Positions 13,001 to 21,949 of a stretch of DNA of 64,000 nt are shown one piece after another (the stretch's first letter is position 1; the number at the start of each line of letters is the position of its first letter). The notes under the pieces are model-generated. The model searched no databases and was not told the origin of the DNA. It was given only the letters and a program-made list of their open reading frames with translations. This DNA is from Posidonia oceanica. Its lineage: Eukaryota; Streptophyta; Magnoliopsida; Alismatales; Posidoniaceae. The stretch covers positions 9,675,001 to 9,739,000 of the forward strand of contig JAZBRS010000013.1 in NCBI GenBank assembly GCA_037176725.1, read 5' to 3'. Both the position numbers and the translations under genes were made by a program.

Positions 13001-14173
13001 TGGTTGTGATTTGCCTTTTCTTCCCTCTTTGTTGCTGATATATATGCTAATAACATGATCTACAGTTTTTCTGATTTGGATAGAATTTCACTAGGCATTC
13101 GGTTTTAGAAGGGAAATTTCTTGTAGTTGTTAGTTGGTTTAGAATTTCCCTATATTTTTTAAAGTGTTTCAGGACATTTGTTAATTTAAGGTAGTGATAG
13201 TGTTCTCATTTGGACCATCAACAACTTCAATCTCAGTAGCCATAGCTTTTGTCTCCTCTTTCGTGTAGGCTACACCCACAAGATCTCGATATTAAATTAA
13301 TAAAGTACATTTCAATTGTTACAGGCTGCTAAATTATGCAGAGAACCTACAGTGGTAGAGTGGTGGACTATATCCCATACTAGTGGGTCGGAACAGAATT
13401 GGTCAACCCCTCTGCAAAGGATGTACTTGTAAGTAATCATGGTTAGAATTAAAGTTGTTTTAATAATATACACTTCAATCTTATATCATCTCTAACTAAC
13501 TTCTTGTGTTTATTTTTACAGGATAGGTACATCTTCTTGTTCCAAGAAAAATATAGGAACACTGATGTCGCTGAACAACCAGCCTTTGACAAGAAACTTT
13601 GGAAACAAGTTTCGATGGAAAGGAATGTGGGTTGTTCATCAAGAAAGCAAGGCTTAGGTGGTCTTGATCCATACTACTCAGAAGAGTTTATTATTGGTTC
13701 TTCTACGGGTTCTACGGCGCAGTATCCATTTTCAACTCAGGCCTTTGCTTCAATTGATCCAAATTTCTTTAGTTCCCAGTTGTCACATATGACGACTACA
13801 TTGGAGGAGAGTTTAAGTGCCAAAATAACCACAAAAATAACGGATGAAATACATGCATTGGAGGACCGACTTATAAGGTAAAGTTTTATGTAGTTATAAT
13901 TTTTTTGATATGCATTAATTGTTATATTGAATTTAACATTATAATATAATAATTATCCATCATAACATATTTGTAAGTTTGTTTTTTATAATCAGAAGAT
14001 ACTCGGACAAGCAGGAAGTTGATTTGTCGAATGACGACGAGGAGGATTACGAGGAGTACAGACGTGATTGTCGTTCCATTCATGTATCTTCCTCAAAAGA
14101 TAAAGGAAAGCAAGTCGGTAGAAGAAGAAAATTATTTGTATTATGTCGTTTTGACTTGTATGGGGATGAGTGA
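10057..14173 (+). pseudogene. TNPA-like (Ptta/En/Spm) CACTA DNA-binding gene, disrupted
   Basis: This second CACTA gene resembles the plant transposase Ptta/En/Spm family (PF03004), whose En/Spm relative TNPA binds subterminal repeats and assists excision. Likely exons: 10057-10315, about 10404-10475, 10553-10682, 10761-10949, 11038-11176, 13325-13428, 13522-13877 and 13996-14173. Most introns have clear GT and AG ends. Exon 1 is Gly/Ser- then Pro/Thr-rich. Exons 3-5 hold the conserved core (Y-RWSHLHSDEKERMFDA; KVFPPHWCTQERWNGLCDLF). Exon 7 is the DRYIFLFQEKYRN C-terminal region and exon 8 ends in an acidic then basic tail. A TGA in exon 1 (after GSSEN) and another near 11166 break the frame. 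The 2.1-kb intron at 11177-13324 carries other TE debris. The start codon is chosen as the first ATG of the Gly-rich exon; an upstream leader exon is possible. Confidence 0.8.
11760..12085. mobile_element. Remnant of another DNA transposon end in the TNPA intron
   Basis: Repeated TTGTCAC/GTGACA-type motifs (about ten in 300 bases) end in CTTTTTGTGATG, which resembles a CACTA right tip (inverse CATCACAAAAA, compare CACTACAAAAA). The motif differs from the host element's GCGAGGA repeats, so this looks like a second, truncated element. I did not find its left tip. Confidence 0.45.
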
Positions 14174-14394
14174 CTTGTATTATATCATTTCAGTGTTGTA
14201 ATATCATGAATGTTGTGAACAAATGGATATGTAAAATCTTAATTATGTCGTAATATCAATTGATACTTTTTTTTAAAAATTGGTGGATGTGTAATTTAAT
14301 TTTTGTGAATGCATATGAATGTTATTTTAACAGGTATATTAATCTTATTTTTCGTGGATGTGGATGTAATAATTTTATTTTTTTTCCCACTGCC

Positions 14395-14883
14395 CAGAAT
14401 TAGCGAGGACTTAGCGAGGATATTTCCTCGCTACGTCCTCGCTAAAACTGTGGTATGGACAGGAATAGCGAGCACATAGCGAGATAATAACGAGGTATTT
14501 GCGAGGCTATTACGAGGAACAAATTCCACGCAATATCCTTGCTAATATATAACGAGTAAATTACGAGAAACTATCCTCGCTATATCCTTGCAAGTTTTAT
14601 TATTTTTTATTTTTTAATATTTTTGCAAGGATATAACGTCGACTTTGCGATGAGATTGCGAGTAATAACGAGGATATTGCGAGGACTTTATTCCCTTGCT
14701 AAGTCCTCGCAATTTTTTAGCGAGGAATTTGCTAGGAAATATCCTCGCAAATGGCTTTTAACGACGTAGCATTATGCGAGGACTTGAAATCCTCGCAAAG
14801 TCCTCACTAAAGCCATTAGCGAGGAGATTGCGAGGACTTAGCGAGGACATTTATCCTCGCGATTTCCTGTTTTTCTAGTAATG
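14395..14883. repeat. CACTA right subterminal repeat region
   Basis: About 490 bases packed with more than twenty GCGAGGA/TCCTCGC copies in both orientations, ending in the tip TTTTTCTAGTAATG. It is about twice as long as the left array. This is the likely TNPA-binding platform at the 3' end. Confidence 0.88.
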
Positions 14884-14886
14884 CTG
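14884..14886. repeat. CTG target-site duplication, right copy (CACTA)
   Basis: Identical to 257-259. The copia reading frame resumes here with the second half of the FLG motif. Confidence 0.85.
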
Positions 14887-15173
14887 GGTCTAAAAGTTTC
14901 GTTGTGTTCCGATGATATCTTTCTTTCATGACATAAATACATCATCAATCTCCTTCAACGACTCTATCTTGATGAAGCAAAGCTAGTTCGAACTCTGATG
15001 GTAACCTCACAACAACTCTCGACGACCAAGGGCACTCCTCTCCTCAATGTCATTGCGTACCGTCGGGTGATCGACACTCTTCAATATCTAACTATCACAC
15101 AACCTGACATCTCTTTGCCATGAATCGAGTAAGTCAGTTCATGCATGCTCTGACATCTAAGCACTAGTGTGAT
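14887..15173 (+). pseudogene. Ty1/copia RT/RNase H fragment (right half)
   Basis: Continues the copia polyprotein from base 259: a degraded DIFLSQHKYI-like segment, then AKLVRTLM, then LNVIAYRRVIDTLQYL and TQPDISL, ending in VSQFMHALTSKH. This is the usual order at the RT-RNase H junction. A frameshift and a stop are present around 15120. It ends at 15173, where an inverted LTR begins. Orientation is plus, matching the left half. Confidence 0.88.
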
Positions 15174-16649
15174 TATAGTAACCCTGAAAATCGACACGTC
15201 CATGCATGTTGCCAAAGCTCGCGTGCTATGACCGAAAATAGGCCACTATGAGTGGGTGGATCCGAGGAAGGAAACTCGACTCAAAAACATCGAAAAAAGC
15301 AAGGAAAAAACAAAGATAAAGCAAATTTGGAGTCGCCACCTAGTTTATTAAATTGGGAGACAAGAAAAATCGAGGAAAAGCATGAAAAACATGCAAATGG
15401 GTGCAATGCTATGCAAAATAAATGACTCGTGCCTAGGATGAGGACATAATGGTCATTACGGGCCAAGAGAAAGGGTAAGGACTTCTGTTACGCATGGGGA
15501 AGGTGTTAGGCACCCCCGATATGTCCGGAATTGGTCTTTCTAGGCTTCTCGCTTGCATATGCTGGAAGGTGCATGCTTTAAATGCCTAAATGCCATGAAT
15601 GCTTAATTACATGCTCAAATGTATGCTCTAGGTGCTAAGATGCGTGCAGGGAATTAAACGTGCAATCTATGTACTCAACAACGCTGCCAGTGTTCTGAAC
15701 CGGGCGTGCCCTGGTTCATAAGAACTCCAGACAGTAAGCATCACTGCCCTAAATGCAATGCAGGCGATAAATCAAAACGGTGAAGAAAACCATGCAATGC
15801 GAAGTGACATACAAAGGAAAACAAAACAGAAGCAGAAAACCATGCAATGCAAGGGACATCATGCAAGGGAAAGCAAGGCAAAGGCGATAAAGCCTAATCT
15901 ATATGCTCGAGAAAACAGATCGAGAAAACAATGTATGCAATACAAGTTATAAGGCAATATGAGTCAAATTGGGGGTCTAAATGCAATATGCCCATGTATG
16001 CATGCAATGCAATGAGGTTCTACATGCAATGCAACCAATGATGCTAGGAAAAGTGCAAGGGACAACATGCAATGTCATGCAAATGCAATGCATGCAATAG
16101 TTCAAATATTGGACCTAAATGCAATAAAAAGAACTACTGGACTAAACTGCCATGTTACGAAGAGGATGCACTGCAATAGTTAAAGTGCAATGAAAACTAA
16201 TGATGCAACATGGTAAGCGAGCAGAGGCAAAATGCAACATCAGTTAAAAGAATGCATGCAAAAGAAAAAGATAAGGACTAACATGCAATATGGGAAAATT
16301 GTAGGGTTTATGTGCATGGCAAAATAAATATGAATGCATGCAACATTTGGACCTACATGCAATACAGGAAACATGCTAGACTTACATGCAATGCAAAATA
16401 AACATGAAAGCATACAACAATTTAAGATTAGGATTAACATGCAATTAGAACAAACTGTTGGATTAAATTGCAAAGCAATATGCACTAGAAAATATGCAAT
16501 AGTTTAACATTAGGATTAACATGCAGTTAAAATAAACTGTTGAATTAAATTGTAATGCAATATGGTTGCCAAATGAAATTAAATGAAAGATTAATGCATG
16601 CAGGACTTATATACAAATAAATTAAAGTGCTGGATGTAAATGCAATGCA

Positions 16650-17125
16650 ATATAGTTCAAAAAATAAAATTAAATGACTTCTAGATGCAGGCAGGACTTA
16701 AATGCAATTAAACTAAAGTACTGGATTAAAATGCAATGCAATATAGTTTAAAAAAGAAATTAAATGACTTCTAGATGCAGGCAGGACTTAAATGCAATTA
16801 AACTAAAGTGCTGGATTAAAATGCAATGCAATATAGTTAAAAAAAAGAAATTAAATGACTTCTACATGCAGGCAGGACTTAAATGAAATTAAACTAAAGT
16901 GCTGGATTAAAATGCAATGCAATGTAGTTTAAAAAAAGAAATTAAATGACTTCTAGATGTAGGCAGGACTTAAATGCAATTAAACTAAAGTGCTGGATTA
17001 AAATGCAATGCAATATAGTTTAAAAAAAGAAATTAAATGACTTCTAGATGCAGGCTGGACTTAAATGCAATTAAATTAAAGTGCTGGATTAAAATGCAAT
17101 GCAATATAGTTTAAAAAACAAATTA
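16650..17125. repeat. 91-bp tandem array in LTR D
   Basis: About five units with a period near 91 bases, each with TTAAATGACTTCTAGATGCA, a GGACTTAAATGCAATTAAAC segment and ATGCAATGCAATATAGTT. Units differ by few bases, suggesting fairly recent local amplification. Confidence 0.85.
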
Positions 17126-17715
17126 AATGAAATGCTGAACTGATGTAGGACTTAGATGCAAATAAAGTTAAATACTGGATTAAATTGCAATGTAATAAGG
17201 TAAAAAAACAGAAACTTAAATTAAACTAATGGCACAGTAATGGTGGCCGCCGACGAGCCGACTGCCGGTGAGGAGGTTGACAGCCTACTGGAGGCTACCT
17301 CCGACCTAGGCGGCGGCATGGCGAGCTCGGGGGCGGTCCAGTGGAGCTCTGCGGGCGAAGAGGCGGTAGGCTCGGGCGACGGCAGAGGTGCAGCAGGTCT
17401 TCGGAGGTGCGTTGAAGGTCGCTAGAGCTGGAGACGAAGGCTGCTGTGGCGATCCAGCGAACTTCCGGCCAAGAAGAAGGGCCTGGAAGTAAGGGGAGGA
17501 GCTCCTGAAGGCGAGGGCGGCTTCGCCGGGCCATGACGATGCGTAGGCCACTCCCCCGACGTCGGTGGATCGCGATAGGCGTCGCTCCGACCGTCGGTGA
17601 TGCTGGAGGCCTCAGTAGGGCACAGGCGAGGCTCGGGTGAGTCCCTCGGCGTTCGGAGAAGGTATGGAAGCGATGCGGAGGAGTGGAGGCGGCTGGTGCA
17701 GCGAGTTGTAGATCC

Positions 17716-17720
17716 GTCGG
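17716..17720. repeat. Target-site duplication of A, left (GTCGG)
   Basis: Five bases before the A 5' LTR. The partner at 39758-39762 reads GCCGG, one C/T difference. Confidence 0.75.
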
Positions 17721-20716
17721 TGTAGACACTCCATTTTGACAGACTTTTGGTTGGAGAATCTCTAGCAGTTGGCTCAGAAGAGGGTACGGCGAATCCAGCC
17801 CAAAACCATCCAAAACCAACCCAATACCTACCAAAACCAACCCAAAACCATCCAAAACCAATCCAAAACCATCCAATTCCATTTCCCAAAACCATCCAAA
17901 ACCAACCCAAAACCATCCAATTCCATTTCCCAAAACCTAATCTAGCCTAAGCCCAACACCAGCTCAGCCTACTGAGTGGCATGTTCAGGCGCCGCATGCA
18001 CAGGCGACCAGACTCTGTCGCCAAGATTAGCGGCGACTGAGTTTGGCGCCACGTGTAGCGGCGACTGGACTGTAACTCAGGCCACCGCCCAAGCTTTCCC
18101 GCGCGGCCGCTACCAGTCGTCGGTCACCTGCCACTCGTCCCCTCGGCCACTTACTCACCCACTCCCGGCCACCCACTACACGCCAAGTGCCACTTACTTC
18201 CTACCACCGGTCACCCTCTCCACCGGCATCCTTCCCGCACTCACAGCCGCTCACTGCCACGGCTGTCCACCTTTTCTGCCACCGACGACCTTCACCGTCC
18301 TCGACCTATAGCTCACTTACTTCCTCGGCTTCCAAACCTCCTCACAACCTCTCACACCACCGCCTCTGTGCCTTGCCTGCCCCCTTCGTCCTTGTGTGCA
18401 GAAGAACCCATCGAACAAAACCCAATTGCCACCGCCAGAACCCACCACGGTTCATCACTCACACACACACACACTTGCTCCTCCCTTGCTTCTAGAGCGA
18501 AATTGAGAGCCCCTAGAGCATTCCCGACCTTCCCTTGAGCGTTCTAGAGTGATTCCAAGCCTTTCCACGCCACGCCGTTACCTTCTTCTTCCACTCCAGT
18601 GAGCCACTCCAACTCCTGTCCGCCAACTTCGGCAAAGCCACAGAGGTAGCACACCTCACCACATTACTTGTTTGAGGGTCCGGGAATGCTCCCGGACCTC
18701 TTCCCTTCGCCGCCATATAGGCCGCTTACCTTCTTGCGCTCTCGGCCGTGCCAACAGTCGAGGAGGCGCAGCAACGCTGGCCATTGGCCGGCGGAGGCGG
18801 GAAAGAGACGCTTGTCGCTTTTCTCAGCCCGCGAGCACTCCCTCGCATCCCCCTTGGTCCCTTGAAGCTTCCTATCCGGTTTGTCGGGTCGTTGGCCCCT
18901 CACACGGTCGTCCTCTGGCAAGTCATGGCGACGCAAAGAGGCGGAGGTGGGTGGAGTGCCGCAAGCCACCATTTTCCACACCAAAGGTGTGGTTGGGTTC
19001 GTGAGAATGTCGTCGACGTTCTCCGATCCTCCCTAGTCTTTTTCGCTTCGCCTGGAGCGAGCAGTTCGCCGTTGAAGTTCGTCCATCGGACTGCCAGGTC
19101 TGGAGCTGCTCCAAGTGGCGACTAACCTGCAACTTCAAACTGCCATCGGCCGATCTTTGGGCCGACGCTCTAGGCGATCCAGGCTGTCATTTTGCTTGAT
19201 GTTTGTTCCTCTGTGATTGCGGATGTTTGCTCTTTAATTTCGCATACTTAATTGCTTACTTTGCATCGTGTGTGGAGCGAGATTTGGCTCCAAAGTCCGC
19301 TGTTTGGACTGCTGGGTTGCAGAGGTGGCGCCGCTCCAAGCGGCGACTAACCTGCAACTTTAGCAGTCCACCGGCTGGACTTTGAGCCGGTGTATCTTGT
19401 TACCCAAGCCTCCGTTTCATGTGATTTTTGTTTCCTTGTCATCATGGTTGATTGCTCTGCATGCTTGCACCATTAGTTTTCAATCTTGCATGGCTTTGGG
19501 TGTGAGATTTGGCCATGAAGTTTGGTCCAGGACTGTTAGTTGAGCCGCCGTTCACACCGGCGACTCGACTGTGTTTTTCAACAGTCCAACGGTCAGACTT
19601 TAGGCCACCGTATCTCGTTACCTATATTGCCATTTTACAAAGTGATTGCACGGTTTCGATCGTGGATATGCCATCTGTAATCTTGCATGCTTAGTTTCTT
19701 ATTTTGCATAGTCTACATGGTTTGTTTTCAGCAGCAAAAGCTCCTGCTTGGGAATACTATGCATGGCCGTGTCGCCTGGGAGCTCGGCGACTAGATCAGG
19801 CGCCACTCACAGTGGCGACCTGCTCAGTTGCTGCTCTCAGCGGCGACTTGGTTGCAGTCCAGGCAGTGGGTTGCGCCGCTCGCTTGTCGCCTCCTCGCTT
19901 TGTTGATCAACTTGTTTTAATACCAGTTTTATCTCGGAGCACACAATTTTTATTGCTTTGTCGCCGATTTTGCACCTTGCATGATTTCCATAGCCTTCCT
20001 TGGCGATGATTGCCGCTGTGTTGGTAGTAGGAGACATGCTCTGTGTCGCCAGTTCCACCGGTGACAGGCACTGTCGCCCCTCAGGCCGGCGACTTTAGCC
20101 GCAATCCAGGCAATGGGCATAGCCGTTCCCGTTGCCGCCCCTTTGTTTTTATCCGACTTCTTTAGCTTTAGTTTTGCTCCTCTCGCTTGTCTATCGCCTA
20201 TTTGTAATGCTTTAATTTTACTTAATTGCTTTTAAACAAGGCTTGCTAAGCTTTGCATGGTTTATAATTGCATCTTGCATACCACCTTAGGGCGAATATA
20301 AACCGGCATTCATTTGCCAACATTTGCCACACAATAGCGGATCAGTCAAGAAAGACCGATTTCTCGGGCGTGTCGGGGTTGCCTAACACCTTCCCCGCAC
20401 GTAACAGAAGTCCTTACCCTTTCTCTAGACCGCATTGACTGTGTCACACATTTGCATTGGATTTTGCATGCTTTCGAAAAGCATAAGTTTTCCTTGCACG
20501 CTCCTTCTACGGTTTTCCTAGTTTTTCCGTTTTAATAAATTAGGTGGCGACTCCCTCCTTTTCTTTTATTTTCCTTTTGTGTTCGTCTCTGTCTTTTCGG
20601 TGTTTTCGAGTCGAACATCCCTCCTCGGATCCAACCGCTAATAGTGACCTACTATCGGTCGATGCACGCGAGCTTTGGCATCGTGTATGGATGCACCGAT
20701 TTTCAGGGTTACTACA
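17721..20716 (+). mobile_element. 5' LTR of element A (2996 bp)
   Basis: Starts TGTAGACACTCCATTTTGAC and ends GGTTACTACA, one base before the PBS. Near its start lie CCAAAACCATCC repeats. The middle is GC-rich with many GGCGACT motifs. The conserved U5 block is at 20347-20430 and a PBS-like TGGCGACTC at 20545-20553. By eye, about two dozen differences from the 3' LTR occur over about 370 aligned bases (19201-19570 against 38240-38610), mostly transitions. Confidence 0.92.
17803..17940. repeat. CCAAAACCATC short tandem repeats
   Basis: About ten 9-11 base units of CCAAAACCA(T/A)CC near the LTR start. Fewer copies occur in the 3' LTR (36895-36965). B has a degenerate inverse version (about 42715-42890). 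Confidence 0.8.
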
Positions 20717-20717
20717 G

Positions 20718-20735
20718 TGGCGACTCTACTGGGGA
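20718..20735 (+). promoter_or_regulatory. Primer-binding site of element A
   Basis: TGGCGACTCTACTGGGGA begins two bases after the LTR end. It matches the form known in Ogre/Tat elements, where the 3' end of a tRNA (reported as tRNA-Arg) primes minus-strand DNA synthesis. The identity of the tRNA is from memory of the family. Confidence 0.8.
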
Positions 20736-21949
20736 TACTAGACTCCAGCTTTTGTTTCCACTCTTCCGCTTTCTGTGTGGCTTACTTCTTTGCTTAGCTT
20801 AGCATTTGTTGCCTTGTTTATTTGCTTATTGCATCACCCTTTATGCATTGCTTATCTCAGCACTTGATTACCTTATTTGCTTATCTATTGCTTTAATTCA
20901 TGCACTTTCCTTATTCTAGCATTCGATTGCCATGCTTGCATGATTATTGCTTTAATCCATGCCTTTTGTCTGATGCTCGGGTTATTTCACACAAGTATGC
21001 CATGTCACTTCACTAATACACATGCCATGCTTGTATATGCCTTTTGATGTGATGGTTGTCTTTCATTTTCACTGATCATGCCCACAACACTAGCACATGC
21101 CATGAGCATGCTTTTTGCAATGATGTATGATGTTTGCCTACCATGCTTGGGTAATTTTCTTCCCCTTTTTGTGCTAAGTCTAAGGACAATTAGAGACTGA
21201 CTGCTTCCCCCATGGCTAACTAAAAGTGGCAAGTAAAATCAACTCTAGGAGCAACTAGAGACCTCAACACACTTGCATCCCCTTTGAGTTAATAAAATAT
21301 GCAAGATAAAAAACTTTAATTATATTTGCATGAATGAGCATATAGGGCATGCATCCTCTTCTCTGAGTCCACCTACCAGTCTGAGAAGGATAGTCCCGGT
21401 CTCTTGCGCCATCGCTTTGGCGTGGCGTGAGTTGGTCGGTCTATCCCCCTTGTCAAGGGTCGCATCGGTGTTAGTAGAGGGTACAACCCATCCTTTGGCA
21501 AGGCCGAGGCTCCTAAAGCACTAGCCCGTCACTGCTTGAGCTTCGACCAGGATTTAGACGGGGACCTACTTTTTCTGACCTGAGTCGGCGACCTATACAC
21601 CTGTGAGTGCCTGAAGTAGCCCACCTACTAGGACACACTAGATTGGTAAGAGAGAGCATGCTAGAGAGCATTCATGTGCATGAATGCCATTCATACCACA
21701 ATTAAATACATTTGCATTTTACTTTCAGGTTTTAACCCTTGTTTTTGTTTGTGTTGTCTTGTTGAACAGAGGCCAGTGAGCGAGTTCCCTAGCTGGAGCT
21801 CGAGTTCTTTCTCTTATTGACACTCCTGTTGTGACACCTGTTCCCGACCATCCTCTTCCGAGCTATCTGCTTTCACGACGATAGCTTCTCCTAGGACTCG
21901 TCCTCTTACTTTTCGTCGTAGCCCTGTTCTCACTCGCTCTCAGTCAGCG
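20736..21949 (+). other. Untranslated leader of element A
   Basis: About 1.2 kb between the PBS and the first gag ATG. No reading frame here resembles a known domain. The first part is CT-rich with repeated TTGCTTA/CATGC words. Splice or packaging signals cannot be identified by eye. Confidence 0.6.

Larger units (their letters stand above)
260..14883 (+). mobile_element. CACTA (En/Spm) DNA transposon, 14.6 kb, degenerate
   Basis: The tips are near-inverted: the left reads TACTACTAGAAA and the reverse complement of the right reads CATTACTAGAAA, both one change from the plant consensus CACTACTAGAAA. Dense GCGAGGA/TCCTCGC subterminal repeats lie inside each end. The interior carries a TNP2-like transposase (6222-9671) followed by a TNPA-like gene (10057-14173), both on the plus strand, which is the standard two-gene CACTA layout. 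A CTG duplication flanks it. About 5.7 kb of AT-rich non-coding sequence lies between the left end and the transposase. Both genes contain stops and frameshifts, so the copy is probably immobile. It is inserted in a copia RT. Confidence 0.92.
15174..17720 (-). mobile_element. Partial LTR of Tat-type retroelement D (first segment)
   Basis: It begins with TATAGTAACCCTGAAAATCG, the inverse of the LTR 3' terminus seen in A, B and C. It contains the conserved U5 block (15460-15540) and an inverted TGGCGACTC-like motif near 15332. From about 15600 to 17230 it is rich in ATGCAATGCAA-type repeats, as in the 5-kb LTR of C, so D and C are the same subfamily. From 17230 it is GC-rich. Element A interrupts it at 17720. 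It resumes at 39763 and is interrupted again by B at 39897; the rest lies outside the window. Confidence 0.82.

Noticed and set aside
17295..17933. 212-codon minus-strand frame across the D/A boundary
   Set aside because: It crosses an insertion junction and reads a CCAAAACCATC repeat as FGWFW-type low complexity.
18187..18495. Pro/His/Thr-rich frames in the A LTR (and the equivalents at 37152-37577)
   Set aside because: Present in both LTRs only because the LTRs are copies; low complexity, no domain.
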